A stretch of DNA of 64,000 bases from Termitomyces sp. T153 (GCA_018296165.2 JACKQL020000016.1:434001-498000), one strand, 5' to 3'. Shown: positions 10,511-23,507, numbered from the stretch's first letter. Made by a program: numbers and translations. The notes: generated by a model from the letters alone, not told the origin.

Positions 10511-13500
10511 TGGGAATCTCCCACTCAAGCCAAACACCCTAACTCGCCTCCAACAACCCAAGTGCCCACCCGACGTACCGCCTTTCATCAAGAGATGAGG
10601 AATAATCTCGTTGTTCGATTCCCGTATCCGAAATAAACACGCAAGTTTGCAATTTTGCTCCTAACTATTTCCTCACCGAAGATAACCTAGCGCACAATCC
10701 GAAGCATTGCCCTAACAGTGAAAAGACTGGTCTGATATGATCTAGTCATCTTCATACATATTCTACGGGTCCTAGATTTCGATATCGTATATTGCCCTGA
10801 GTTCTTCTCAGTAGCTGTAATGTGGCACTGTGTCGATTGTCGAAGTTGGTGGTACCGTGTGCGCTTGTCCTTGGCGATGTCGTCGAGAAATGGGTGGATT
10901 AGTGCCATGTCACCTTGAAAAAAAAGTTGGAGCTTGCTTGCTTCGAACATGAAAGGCTAACTCACCCAGTGCTTGGAGGCTTGGGGAGTTTGACTCAGCA
11001 TAAGGTACCTAATTCTGTGATGGCTGTGAGATTGAGCTTGCGTCGCAGTGTTGAAGCTTACCTGTACTTAAAGCATCGAGGTTCCCCTCCTGCAGCGTAA
11101 CAAGAAGTTAAAAACACTCCCTATACAGTATTCTCCTGCAATGACGGTCCATGTGTTGAGAATATCATGGAATTCGAAAGCTTGAGCCTGTGAGCCGACA
11201 GATTCGTCGAAGGCGTTTTATTGTCAGGGCCTTTGACACAGATTCAGGCATTTTCTATCGGAGGAGTGCCCTTGGTAGAATCCCATGCTTAATATTAGGA
11301 TTGCTCTGCTTTTCCCAGGATACAATCAACAAAAGTAAACGAAACATAAGATCGTTGCTCACGTTTTCCAAGAGATCCATCGCGATTTTCCTTGCCCAGT
11401 CATCTTACAATCCCAAATTCCGGACAGTCTCCGCATGAGAAGGATCTAGAATGCTCTTTTCAGCGTAGTTTGGGGATCGACAGTCATCCGAGGGTCGAAA
11501 ATCCGAGACGGATAAGTCTGAGAGGGAGCTGAGATGGGACGATTGTCGTATGTCGCTTGGCATGTTGGACGTGTCCGATCGTAAGGCAAGCTGGCGTTGA
11601 TAATATTCCTAGAGAATTTTGCACCCACTCAAACCACTAGTGAAGATCAAAGCAGATACGTCCGCTCGTCACTTATAAGCCTGTATACCCAACTCTCGAC
11701 TTCTCTCACAAAATCGCCGCGCTTTGGAGGAGCACCTCCTTTATCGCGTACAGACACCAGCATGGAAGACATAGAAGTGCTATCCGATGGCCTTGATGCG
11801 TGTTTGGTGGGCGTTTAAGCAAGTCTCCTCTGGCTCTCATTCCACTGATCAAGGGTTTGACTTTCTCGTTCCTACTCCCATCTCTATCCATCCGACAAAA
11901 GCCCTCATGAAGGTCGCCGTCTTTTTTCTGAAAGCTGGGAATGACCGACAAGGTATCAGAGCGGGATATGAAGGGAGCAAGAGTGACGGGGAAGACATTG
12001 TTGTAAAGTTCGATCATGACTGGGGCCGCAAGAACGACGAAGGGGTTGGAGAGATGGGGATCGGTGAGGACTATCTGCCGTGCAAACGCAGGAAGTCAGG
12101 ACTGCGGGACAACATGAATGGCGCGGATGTGAACGAAATTATTGAAATTTGAGTCATCGAAAGCGTAAAAATAGTTGATAACGTATGGCTCCAAGTTCTG
12201 GAAAGGAATTTAAACATTCAGCGGTACTCAGCGCACGATTCACGATAGGCACCTGCGCGTCAGATATTGCATCCTTTCTCATCGTGTCCATGTTATCCTA
12301 TTGCCTGCCTGTGTACGTTATCTGGCGGTGTTTACGGCTACGGAGTGTAAGACTTGTTGGTGGCTGAGATACGTTCGCACCTCGCAACTGGTGTAGAGGA
12401 TACAACAGCTTCGTAGTACTATAGATAAAGTTCACCCAGCAGTCGGTTGGAATATGGAAGAGAAATGCACCTTTCGACAGCCTCCATAATAGTCGTTGTT
12501 CATCCTCGCTTATGGAAACAACTGCTGAAGAGGTGTAGGCCTGCGCATCTTCGGAAACGACCCGGAATTTATCAGAGATTCAAATCGCAAGCTATGAAAA
12601 TCCTCCTTGATAGTCACGGTTGCAACTGATCGAAGACATGGTCATCGACCTTTACCATGTCGATATCAGTAACTCCTCAACATCCGAATATACTTGAATT
12701 ACTGACGGGATGACGTAGAAGCGATGAGTGCGCCAGAAGAGAAGAGTTGTATAGCTTGAGTACAGCAAGGGTGGATTTGGGGATGTTTGAAGGGAACGTC
12801 GAGCTGGGACACTGTAAGATGGTTGAAAAGTTTGGAAGTCACGTGAAATCGTCTGCACGACTTTCCCGCTGATTCTGCATATTAAGATGTCTGAAGGTAA
12901 CTCAGTTATTCTTCCTCCTCTAAGCTGTGCAAACAAGAGCACTGTCCTGTCTGCGCTCCTTTGTGAGTCCTGCGCTCAGCGTCCTCAAGTACATCCTCCC
13001 CTTATGCCTTGACGGATTGCTTACAGATCGATATCTAGTTCTCGAACGGCCCATTGACGACGTTGATACAAAAGAATCAAATCTGCTTAACCTGCTCTCT
13101 GACAGAGCGAAACACAACCAAGTATTCATATTCTTGCTCAATAATGCGTAGTAAATACACCCGCGTTATTCCTCTTCGATCGTAGGCTCCTTCAGCTGAC
13201 CTCTCCGAAGAAGAAAAATTGCCATCATTCCAATTTTCGCCTCTTGTGTCGCTACTTACGTACCCTTGTCAGCTCCGCTGTCGCCCGTAATAATCAGCGC
13301 TCAGCTTCAACACCGCCTTGTCTACATCCACTCCAGCGTGGCTGGGAATTCGGATCTGACTTTCCTACTTTAATATGATGATCGATCCTGACCGGCGATG
13401 GTTGTATTCTCTATGTCGTAGTGAATAAATCATAGTTTTCAGCATGTTTGGACGTCACGGAGTTTGGCCTATGAGATCTAGACTCAATAAAAACAAGATA

Positions 13501-13704
13501 GAAATAGAGTTGAGTTTACAAGATAACAATAGGACGTTCTTCCTACAACTGCGGTTAAATCCTCACTACATCACATTTAGCAACAGACTACTTGACAAAG
13601 ACTCGCGAATGACTCATTGGTCGATCAACAGTCTCCAACCGGAACATTCCAAATCCCCCAATATTGAGGATTGTCTCCTCGACCCTTCGAGAAGTGTATC
13701 AGAA
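10511..13704. other. Long stretch without a recognised gene
   Basis: Several moderate frames exist, such as a 121-codon frame at 11787-12152 (acidic and basic C-terminal part, with KRRK) and a 74-codon frame at 12927-13151. None matches a family I recognise, and I cannot assemble a convincing exon chain. A small real gene around 11600-12150 is possible. No tRNA or long repeat is seen. Confidence 0.4.
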
Positions 13705-14694
13705 TCAAATGAAATCAGTGCTGGAAGAACACACCCTGTCAGTGCAAGCCAAAGGTCGTGCAAAAAATTGGCCATGAAACGTGATGGGAGTGCTGAGGCA
13801 CAAGACTTCAGGGTCTCCACCTTTATGGAAGTCGCCCAACTTCGCTTCATATCTCTGTTTCAAGAGCAGTTAGGATACATCTTCATGAAGATACCTTCGA
13901 CATACTCGTTCACCAGACCCAGGAGCAGAACAATCCTGAAGGATAATAGTTAGGCGATCAACACACGTTTTCTGGTCTGAGTGGGCACTTACCTTCCGCA
14001 CGACATAATCCCAGTAAGTAGAGCACATGTTGTCGTTTTCGATCATCCAATAACCAAAAACACCTTCTCTTCCCTGCGACATTCGAGCGAAGATCGTAAG
14101 TCTCTCAATATACAGAAGAGGATAAAACATTACTTTGTCTTCGCAATACATGGGTGTGTCATATGTCATTCCGTTGATTTTGGCTGGCATTGACTTGCAT
14201 GCTTCTATGGCGAAGAGAGATGGTGTAAGATTCAGAAGACGAGCGTGGTACTTTCTGCGTCCGCTGGAAGTGCACTGAGTGCTTCCGATGAAATCGCCCC
14301 AGTACAGTCTTGCTTGACCGCGCTCTCTCCTCTCCTGTTCAATTTTCTCCTTGACCTCCTCCTCGAAGTGAGTCAATCTTTCGTGCCATTCCATCGCTTG
14401 TTCTCTGTAGGTGATCGCAAGCTGCTTCAGACGTCCCACATCATTAGCCCATCTTGCCACGGCATCTTTGTACATCGAACGGTAAGCGAGACCTCCCAAT
14501 AAGGCGCAGAAAGGCGCCCCAATGAATACCAATGTAATAAATAAGGTTGTTTTCAAAGGTAATCGCCATCGTTTGCTATAACCTTGTGTGGGTTGGTTAG
14601 TAAATGCACTATGAGAGTGGTTAGGACACGTTTGTACTCGACGGGGAGGGATCTGATTCAAATGCGCCTGAACAAGGTGTATTGGTAGAACCAT
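13705..14694 (-). CDS. Single-pass membrane protein with coiled coil, unknown function
   Basis: Minus strand. The chosen ATG is at 14694; an alternative lies at 14808 in the same frame. Exons are 14694-14134, 14073-13993, 13935-13906 and 13854-13705, supported by comparison with the decayed paralog at 15193-15932. The protein has a short basic N-terminus, then one membrane helix (LFITLVFIGAPFCALLGGLA). A coiled coil of about 60 residues follows, rich in E, R and K (ERLTHFEEEVKEKIEQERR). Last is a cysteine-containing domain with motifs YWGDF, C..SGRRKYHARLLNL, EAC and INGMTYDTPMYCED, and a final part with GYWMIENDN and CLSTPITFHGQFF. This layout recurs in Agaricomycete proteins of unknown function. 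The short introns restore the family-like C-terminus, which is why I extend past the stop at 13870. Confidence 0.68.
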
Positions 14695-15192
14695 AATTTG
14701 GATTTCCAAACAGTGGCTGACGCTCGCTGAAAACACATCAGCCCGAGAAGAGTGAGGGCCATATTTACTGACCAGGAGGCATTGTACGGTGGTGGTGGTA
14801 CTGAACATATAGACCTGGAGACATCATTCAACAACTAGTGCGATACTAGTTCGAGATCCAGACCTTGTAGTTGGCATGCCGGTTGGGAAGAAGAAAATTA
14901 TCAGAGGTACTGCGTTACAGGCTGTTTATAATACTTTGTGTACGATTGTGGAATCATAAGGCGCGAGGCAGACACGAGGTAGTCATGCGACGTCTCGACG
15001 TAATTATATATGCCTGTTATAATTACATAGTACTAACAGTCTTCGTCAGTAATTTCAGATATTCCAGTATTCAGGTCCAAGGCCTCGATATCCTTGATAG
15101 GTGGTGCTTCCACATGTAGTAACGAGAGGTATATGTAGATGATGCTCGCACCCGATTTGAACACGCCGTGGGGCACTGGAATACTCAGTCGT

Positions 15193-15932
15193 TTATCGTA
15201 AGGGGAGTGTTAAGTCACAACATCTCCGCATCTTCACCGGGATGGAAACCACCCAAGTTCGCCTCGTATCTCTTTCGAAGGAAAAGGAAAGAAATTCAAT
15301 GACAAATGTAGGCTGAATGTACATACAAGCCGTACCTCTCAAACGATCTTGAAGCAGTACAATCTTGATAACTGCAGGCTTAGTCTGGTATATAGAGCAT
15401 GCGGACGACCTCTCTGACCTTGCGCTTGACATGTTCCCAGAAAGTGGAACGAATTGCTTCGTTTTCAGCTATCACAGATTCCCTATATGCTTCCTTTCGG
15501 AACAGGGATCAACGCCACAATAAAAGATTAATTTGTCTTTGTTTTCACGGGACAAGTGTACCGTAAGTCACTCCGTTAATCGTAACAGGCGTTAATTTGC
15601 AGGACTCCATGCCAGATAGAGATGAGGAAAGGCATGCATAATGTTTTCGATGTCCGCTCAAAGCGCATTGAGAACCCCTCACGAATTCACCCCGAACAAG
15701 CCCCGCCTTTCGCGCTCTCGAACTCTCTCATCAAGTTGCACCTGCCGCTCCTTTTCAATAATTCTTTGCTTTGTATTTTCACTCCTCTGTTTCGCGATTG
15801 TATTGCTCGCGAAGTTCCACGTCTTGCCTCCATTGTTTCAAAATTCGTTGGCGCATTGGGGTCCCAAGGATCAGCAGAGATACACCGATGGATGATTGAA
15901 CCAAGAACTACACGTAATAACGCTCAGTAAAG
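15193..15932 (-). pseudogene. Decayed paralog of the 13705-14694 membrane coiled-coil gene
   Basis: The same order of motifs as the neighbouring gene appears but is spread over all frames. The coiled coil (ILKQWRQDVELREQYN) is followed by a TGA where a W codon is expected. Next are GSQCALSGHRKHYACL, then SCKLTPVTINGVTYG, then STFWEHVKRKV and a C-terminus RYEANLGGFHPG. No single frame joins them, and the membrane segment is not visible. This is a tandem duplicate that has lost function. Its alignable introns helped define those of the intact copy. Confidence 0.72.
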
Positions 15933-17301
15933 TTGAACTTTAATTGAGAACCCTCTCGTGAGTCGTGCGTTGTGGAGGATTACGCCCATGCTCGTGTTGT
16001 CTAATGGCAGAGATTTGACGTCTGACGGCACTGATTCGGGCTGAACAAGCAAGTAGTACTAGAAAAAAACAGGGCTCACTTAGACAAGCTACCATGAGCC
16101 GTTCTGCAAGCCCCGCTGAATCTCAAAAGCGACTCAGAATGAGAATCCGACTGAAATAGGCAGAGATAAGCTTATCCGATTAATCTACCTATCAATATAT
16201 TCCGGGGTTGGCGATCGTGCATTGTTTACTTATTCAGAAAGCGTGGATATGAATACGAAAGCGTAGGCCACATTGGGAAGGCTAATACAACCTTTATCGA
16301 CCATAAAGACTCATCTTCCGTGTCGCATACAGTGTAGCGATGGAGGCTGAGGAGGGATGGATGAGGAGGGATTACGGTAAGGTCTTTGTAAGATAGTCAT
16401 CGTAGACATTGGTAACAGTACCGTATGACAGTACCAGCCAGCTAGCCAATAGAGAGCATATTTTGAGAGATACAACCAATACAATAGACAGAGAAAGTAG
16501 AAAGGGCTGGACCGATGACAATCAGAACAAGCAAAGTCCTAGAACCCTAGTGTAGAGAGACCACATCGCATGTTCTAAGAGCCTTGACAACAGCCACATA
16601 TATAGCAGTAAAATATGCTTCAGAAATCATGTTCTTCAAATGAGGTGACCGTGAAAGAACCCGAACCGAAGGCATTCTGTCTTGAAGCAGGTCCTATCTC
16701 TCAAACTGAAGTTCAAGCCGGACGCCGATGTTCAGAAAATTGTCGAATGTGTCCGGGCCGAGAAACCCCGATGTAAATGCTTTGAAAGCCGAGGTTTGGC
16801 ACAATTCGGCATCCACCTCGGAATCTCGTTATGCGCGCTATGTCAACTTTGCCGCAGTTACATTAGCTTTTCCGTTGAAACTAACTATGTAAGCTTATAT
16901 TTGTTTAGGAACACTAAGAGACACCGCCAGATGCGTCACTTGGCGGCGAGGGCTGAGGCCGGACGGCCAACTTTGCCAAAACTATGCGCGTCGTGAGTTC
17001 TGAAATCTTTTGTTGTAAGGACATATCCTGCCATTTCCAAGATACTAGGTACTTATTACTACCGAAGATGACTGAAGCATGATCAATCCTGCCTCGTGCA
17101 CATTGTCGGTGGGAAACCAACCTTGAATAAATCGCGTGGTCTCAACTTCACACGGAATGGGCGAAGGAAGATATTCAGTCTCGAATCAAGATGATTTTCC
17201 TGGTGTGATAGAATGCATATTTATAACACAACAACAACGATTTTCCTGCACCCTCTCCCTCAGCTTCGGTCGTATATTTCCCACTACTCAGAACCACCTG
17301 A
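15933..17301. other. Intergenic, no gene recognised
   Basis: Nothing recognisable is coded. A TATA-like TATTTATAAC at about 17218 lies 84 bp before the PLAC8 copy 2 start and may serve that gene. Confidence 0.45.
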
Positions 17302-17878
17302 ATGTCCGCCCCGCAGCCCGTCGTTCAACAGCCCATCGCATCTCAGGGCATGATCGTCAACCCCAAGAACTCCCTCAATAAACCTGACATTAATGGCGAG
17401 GGCAGAGAATGGAGTTACGATCTTTTAGACTGCAACAACGGTGGAACATGTAAGTCCTTGGTGTTCTTGACTCAGCCTATCTTGACCACTTATGAGTGCA
17501 GTCTGTAAGGCGTGGTGGCTGCCCTGCATCGTATATGGCTCGAACACGGGACGTCTGAGCTATCTTGAACGCAACAGCTCACCAGACCCAGATCACGGAG
17601 GTGTGTGCAGCTGCAATTGCTGCTTGTACAACTGCTGTGGGGCTGTCTTCCAGGTAGGTATCTCAATCCCTCCAAAGATAGCTACCTCATCTTATTGTAT
17701 CTAGATCACCAATCGTGCACACATTCGCGACCGCTACGGCATCAAGGGAGATTTTTGCACCGATTGTCTCGCCTCTTGCTTCTGTACACCCTGTGCGCTC
17801 ACACAGGAAGAAGCAGAAATTGATTTGGAGGAGAAGGCTTTAATCCGACAACAAGTCGAGCTCTCTCAGAAGGCTTGA
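17302..17878 (+). CDS. PLAC8 family cysteine-rich protein, copy 2
   Basis: Three exons, 17302-17449, 17502-17653 and 17705-17878, give 157 residues. The N-terminus IVNPKNSLNKPDI, the cysteine cluster CSCNCCLYNCCGA and the C-terminal CTDCLASCFCTPCALTQEE define it as PLAC8, a family of small membrane-associated cysteine-rich proteins. It is the paralog of the gene at 3298, with the same intron positions and the same phases. Both introns here have normal GT starts (GTAAGT, GTAGGT). Copy 2 is slightly shorter at the N-terminus and its tail reads LSQKA. The two copies are 13.4 kb apart on the same strand, so they probably arose by duplication with later rearrangement. The start follows the pattern of the paralog. 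Confidence 0.88.
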
Positions 17879-18728
17879 AGGCAGCTTAAAATGTTGCTGT
17901 TATGTATACCCACATTTATTCACCGTTCCTTCTCTAATACGATTATTCTAGATTTTGGAGCGCTTTCTTCCTCTGTACTTGTAAATTGTAATCATTCTCA
18001 CAGGTGTCTAAATTTATCACGGCGTTGGAATCGACTGCTGGGAAGACTTCTGGTATAACATGGGAAACTCGTGAAATCGTGTCTATTTACAATCCGTTTC
18101 AGAACTCTATATGCAGACATTTACAGAACCTTGGTACCTATTATAGTGTTCAGTACAATGAAACAGGAGATTTGCTGAGTCAGTTCTGGGGCCACGGGTG
18201 ACCGAGCTCCTGATGGACTTTACAACTGGACTTAGGTAAATCTCACTCCTGGCAAGGTTCGCGATTCGCGAGGTCATGAGAACAATCTGGGCAACATCTT
18301 GGAAGACATGGGAGCATATGTCAAGTCAGCTACCAATAGTCTTTGGACGTGATACACGTTGAAAAACTAATGTACCAACAATTCAATCAATCAAAGGTCG
18401 AGAACTCTGGCCAATAGTAACCATACTTGGATAATCTGAATACCTTATTTGAATTTGGAATAAGGGCCGAGAGAAGGGCCGAGAGGCTGACACTTGACCA
18501 AAATCAATCTAATCTAATCTGACAAGTGCGGGTCAGTATATCGCTTATACGAAAGATCGAACTTGATTGATTGATTCGTGTATAATGCAAATAGAATGTT
18601 AGTTGAAATGAAATGTGCAAGATTATCCGCGAGTGAGTAAAACATACATAACCTGCGTCAGACAGCAGAAAGTGAAGCCATATATACAATCGGTGTGAAT
18701 GATCTACGAAATCCAAAAAGTCCCAAAC
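17879..18728. other. Convergent intergenic region
   Basis: This lies between the 3' ends of the PLAC8 gene and the ammonium transporter. A short repeat, GGGCCGAGAG, occurs twice near 18465-18486. No gene is seen. Confidence 0.5.
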
Positions 18729-20667
18729 CTATGATGACGGCAGAGTCGCTACTGTGGACCTTTCCTTTTCGTTCGAGTGAATAGACCCTGCTACTGTTGG
18801 GGTGGCATGTGCGTGATCGGGCTCCCGAGACCCACCAACAGCACCGGTGTTATAGTCCAGCCTGTGGCCGATTTCCTGCTCGATACCGACATAGTCGTAT
18901 GCGAACTCGCCCATCTCCACATCATCAACACCGAGAATCTCAGTCTCTTCACTTGAGCGCAGTGACAAGCCGGGTATGAAGTGCATGATCCAGAGGATAA
19001 TAGTCTATGAGCACTCCTGAGGTCGCAGAATCATTACGTTTTTTGGAATACCACTCACGGTCATGACGAAGGAATAAGAAAGACCGGCGACAGAATCGGC
19101 AAGCTGGTAGCCCAATTGAATGTAGTGGTGGTCGATCCAGCCTCCGGGAATGAGAGTGAAGCCATCAAAGTGAGCAACGCTAGCCTGTGCGAACAAAGCA
19201 GTGAGGATATTGCCCACGACACCACCAACAGCGTGCGTTGCGAAGATCTAACAGGTATTATTGAGGAATCTGAGGGAATGTAGGTTGTCAATGGTACTTA
19301 CGTCCAAGGCATCGTCATAACCAAGAATGAACTTGAGTTGGGTAGCAAAGTTGCAGATGGATCCAGCTAAGAATCCGAACGCCACGGCAGCAGCTGTAAG
19401 AATGTTAAGTATGATGAGATCAGTTTGTAAATAGACAAGATAAGACTCACGAGACCCTACGTAACCAGAACCGGGGGTAATGGCAACGAGACCGGCGATG
19501 GCACCCGAGCAGAACCCAACGGCACTCCACTTCTTCTCAAGACGGTAATCCTATAACATAAGTACAATGAACATCGCATGCATCAATGCGTGTAGAAATA
19601 TGCCATCAACTTACCCAAAGCATCCACGTCAAACCTCCGACGCTGGCAGCCAAATTGGTGACAATACACGCCTGAGCAGCACGAAAGTTTGCGGACAAAG
19701 CAGATCCGCCGTTGAAACCGAACCATCCGAACCAGAGGAATGCAGTACCGAGCACCACGTAGGATGTGTTCTGTGGCTTGTAAGCGAGGCGTGGTGTTCC
19801 GTAACCTCGGCGTTTGCCAAGGAAGATCGAGATCGCAAGTGCAGCTGTACCCGAAGAGATGTGGACAGGTGTTCCTCCGGCGAAATCAAGACCGCCCATC
19901 TTGAATGACCAGCCATTGGAGTTCCATGTCCAGCAGGCTATGGGGTCGTAGACAATGGTTGACCAAACGAAGACGAAGATGAGGAGAGGTCCGAGTCGGC
20001 CGCGTTCGGCGATAGCACCAATTGCAAGGGCCAAGCTGGATGATTATCAATACAAGTGCCAAAAAGTCAATGGTCGAAGTTTGTACTCACGTAATGGCAG
20101 CGAACATGCATTGGTAGACGCAGAACACAATGGATGGAATACGCGTGCTTCCAATTGATGGCTCGGCAAGGACACCCTTAAGGGCGAAATACTCTGGGCT
20201 GACGTGTCAACACGAGGTTACAAGAAAACATTCCCCGAAACATAGCTTACTGAGGTCACCGATATAGGCACTGCCTGTCTCGCTGAATGCTAATGAGAAT
20301 CCCCAGAAAAACCACTGTAAGAGAATTCAAAGTTGAGTCCATAGGACTGATAAAGAGGAAGAACATTAACACACCTGGAATGAGACGACCGCAATAGCAA
20401 TCATACTCGTCCATATCATAGAGAGAGCGTTCTTCCTCCGTAGCAACCCTGAGTAGAAGAAACCCACACCAGGGATCATGAGCCACACAAGGGCAGTGGA
20501 GGCTAATGTCCAGGCGATGTCGCCCATGTTATAGACAATAGTGTCGCCAGCCGCGTCAACATAGTTTATGTCTCCTGCTGAAGGAAAGAGGGGAGGTGAG
20601 TAACGGCTACGTTACGGCGGTAAGTAGCTCAAGACTTACAAAACTCACTGAAGCTGACATTGACCAT
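18729..20667 (-). CDS. Ammonium transporter, AMT/MEP family
   Basis: Minus strand, nine exons: 20667-20640, 20577-20375, 20314-20251, 20193-20091, 20035-19615, 19550-19451, 19393-19302, 19247-19059 and 19004-18729. They join in frame to 491 codons, the normal length for fungal Mep/Amt permeases. The protein has about eleven membrane helices. Visible signatures are the family block DFAGGTPVHISSGTAALA, containing the first pore histidine, FLWFGWFGFNGGSAL, and FATHAVGG with the second pore histidine. The cytoplasmic tail is acidic and ends LPSS. It would import ammonium at the plasma membrane and may act as a nitrogen sensor in filamentous growth, as known for some Mep proteins. The first acceptor must be the upstream CAG, because using the next CAG creates a stop. 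The first exon is only 28 bases. Confidence 0.95.
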
Positions 20668-20813
20668 CTGAGGGGAGTATCACAAGAGAATTGCTCTACG
20701 AAAAGGGGCGGGAACAAAAGGAGACTTCTTAACTGATAGAATTCACGATCAACATGGCGTTTTATATAACCATTTCCTAATGGATTTCTTGAGGCCAAAG
20801 GCTGTGGCGCGAA

Positions 20814-20900
20814 GATAACGATAACGTAAGATAAACCCAATGACAAAGCACTGCCAATGTTTTTATCGACCAATCACGAATTCAGGATCATGTTCTTATC
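20814..20900. promoter_or_regulatory. Cluster of GATA-factor motifs upstream of the ammonium transporter
   Basis: GATAA occurs at 20814, 20820 and 20830, and the reverse form TTATCT at about 20895, with another TTATCT near 20943. All lie 150-280 bp upstream of the transporter ATG at 20667. GATA factors of the AreA/Nit2/Gat1 type control nitrogen-source genes in fungi. That this cluster works so is inference. Confidence 0.5.
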
Positions 20901-21838
20901 TATATTGAGTTTCAAACAGCTGCCAAAAAGGAGAACCTCACTTTTTATCTCTGAAACACTTTGTTCGGCACTTTTGCTTGGCATTCTTAGCTATATCTCC
21001 TCTGGGACGCGTGCGAGGGAAGGTGGCTTAAAGCTTGAGACTTGAGGCTTGAGCATCGATTGAAATCAGCATCCATTTCAGAAGCACGCCGGAACGCCGT
21101 ACAAATGTCAATACGGCGCCGGCGGCTGGCGTCGACACAAGTCGGAATTCGGGAATTTATCGTAATTCTTATCGCTGAAGCGCGCCACAACGCGATACCC
21201 GTAAGTAAACTTATATTGACCCTATCAGATCGCCCTCTTGCATACGATTTAACCAACCGGCAATCTCGGCGTTCAGTCGAAGTCTATTCATAAATCGCGT
21301 TGTAGACGACTGTAAAGTATTATGATTGGAACAGGCCGGTCGGTTGCAGTGCTTTCAGTACCCTTCGCAATATCCCTGCAGTGAGAATGCATATGTAAAC
21401 TTTTCATGCTGGTCAGGACTTATTGTTGTGCTTAGTAGCCGACGTTCACCTGACCGAGGTTTTGAGCACTGAGAGGCATGTATTTGAAGTGATTATAATT
21501 TCGAGTATCTTTTTAATCAGTGGTCAGTACATAAATAGGACGGTCGTTCTCACCGCGTCCTTTCAAATTTGAATCTTATCATTGCCGGTGACATTCGAAG
21601 CTTGATGCCCTGCCAACTTTCCATCTCATCAAGCATATGGGTCGCACAAAATACGCGTGTGTTCTGACGTTCAGTGATGGTCGACGTCCCGTGGGTGATC
21701 CAAGCAAGTTTCTTCACCATATCATGGAAACGCGGTAGATTTAGAAGGATTGCGCTTGTACTTATTTGTTTCTGAAGCCTCCATCTAATCACGTGCACAA
21801 CAAAATTGAATCCCCAATCGCCGACGTCGTCAGCAGCA
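20901..21838. other. Divergent intergenic region
   Basis: This holds the upstream regions of the minus-strand ammonium transporter and the plus-strand gene at 21839. The 113-codon antisense frame at 21550-21891 overlaps the start of the latter and looks like a shadow. Confidence 0.5.
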
Positions 21839-22980
21839 ATGGCGAGCTTCATAGCACGTCGAGCCACGTCCAACCTCCGCTCGTTTCTCACAGGATATAA
21901 CAGGAGGGCTCTACATAATACTCCTACTGGTGAGTGCTTTCCTCTAGATTAGCGTGTAATCTAGACCTGAAGTTGCCAATATTCAAGTCCTAAAAAAGAA
22001 ACCGGCTACAGAGATTGAGGATTTATTTTCGGATGAAGTAGTTGAGGACTCGATACCATCCCAGCTTGTTGCCCGCAAGAAGTCCGCCGGTGTAGCTCAA
22101 GCAGTAGCCAAACCTGCACCCGAGGCGTCGAGTTCGAAGGCTTCATTAGTCGCGACGCCGGGGCAGAAAAAAAGTCGAAAATTGTCTGAAAAAGACCGAT
22201 TGGCGCGTTTCAACCAGATCGTTGGGTTTATGACTCCACGTCTTGGGCGGAATTCGACTGCAAAAATGCCGATGGTTCGGAACAGCGCTTGGGTCCAGCT
22301 CGTTCAACTCGCGACTACAGAACAACAGCTCGAAACAGTCACTGGGATGTTCTCGGGATGGACGGAAACAGGGCATAAGTTCGAGGACTCGTTTTCTGAG
22401 CTTTTCGTTCGTAAGTAGTTATACCTTTTCCAACTTTTCGTTCGTTCACGTTTCGTTTTATCAAGGCCGATGCGAGGAACTAAAGTGTCCTCTTTTCGCT
22501 CTCAAAGTCTACGGCGATTTCGCCAAATACAACCTTCCTCTCTCCCTCCCTGCCGCTCGTCAGCTTCTACACTCTCTTCATCAAGCGTACCCCATCGAAA
22601 CAGTCATGACCGCTGCATCTTTGTACGACGCATACAATCTCCCATCCGTCTCCGAAGATCTCGTCTCTGCCTCTCTGGTCGCTTCCGCCTGCTTTAGACA
22701 CAATACCAAACACTCTATAACCGTCGCGAACCTTCTCGTTCCTCAGATCAAAGGCCTTCTCGGGGGACATCAGCCTAAGCCTAGGCCGGCAGAAGAGGGA
22801 ACAACAACACAGGCACAGGCTTCTAACCCTGGGGCGTTTTCTGAGAAACCGTCGACTTGGTTGAAGTGGACGTTTAAGAAGATTGATAAGGCTACATATA
22901 CACAGACAGGGAAGCGCGACAGAGCTATAAGGAGTTGGCGCGAGAGGAGCGGACATATCGTCGCTCCTGCGAGCTTCTAA
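21839..22980 (+). CDS. Mitochondrial-targeted helical protein, conserved in basidiomycetes
   Basis: Exons 21839-21929, 21988-22410 and 22466-22980 join to 342 residues. The N-terminus, MASFIARRATSNLRSFLTGY, is arginine-rich without acids, a typical mitochondrial presequence. A lysine-rich low-complexity linker follows (about residues 30-90). The main body is alpha-helical with repeat-like helix pairs: LVQLATTEQQLETV, CPLFALKVYGDFAKYNLPL, AARQLLHSLH and YNLPSVSEDLVSASLVASACFRHN. The C-terminus has a tryptophan-rich basic part (WLKWTFKKIDKA). The look is that of pentatricopeptide-like or mitoribosome-associated proteins such as the mS27 type, but I cannot assign a named family. A mitochondrial matrix role in ribosome or RNA function is inferred. 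Intron sites are strong and the phases match. Confidence 0.8.
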
Positions 22981-23507
22981 TATGTACCAGCGCATACATT
23001 GTTGCTGACAGTCACGTTACTAATATACTCCTTGATAAGTACTACTGTCTCATTGTGACGTCCTCAATCAGGTCTTCGTCAAGACGAGAAATAAAGCACG
23101 AACGATTACATTTATGTCGTTATGTAAAGCTCCAAGATTGAGACTCCCATAACTGGCTCATATATTCACGTGACGACAGTCTATCTCTCGTTCAGTGTCT
23201 TCTATCTGCGACGTCTATAATTTGAAAACTCTGTGCACTTTTGAACCAAATCAGAAGCAAATTGGTGATCGTAGCTGTAACATTCAAGAAATCCAACCAA
23301 AACAGCCTAGATAATGTGCCGTTGGATAGCAAGTTGCACATGAAGTTGCGCGACGAAGACGCTTGTAGTGTGACGTTAAATGATATCGGAATGACCCTTC
23401 AAAGAGAATCTGCCGCGCGAAATCCGCTCAAAATTAGAGGAGACAATGTATAAGATTGATACAGGAGACGTGATCTCATTGACAAACACACTTGTCTTCT
23501 AAGGTGA
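22981..23507. other. Intergenic, no gene recognised
   Basis: Only short frames are present. Convergent 3' ends flank it. Confidence 0.5.

Noticed and set aside
4891..20667. Secondary-metabolite cluster around the adenylate-forming reductase
   Set aside because: Nearby genes (PLAC8, a nucleotidase relic, an ammonium transporter) include no tailoring enzymes, and the reductase itself is broken.
21550..21891. A 113-codon minus-strand open frame
   Set aside because: It overlaps the presequence exon of the mitochondrial-targeted gene on the other strand and shows no domain.
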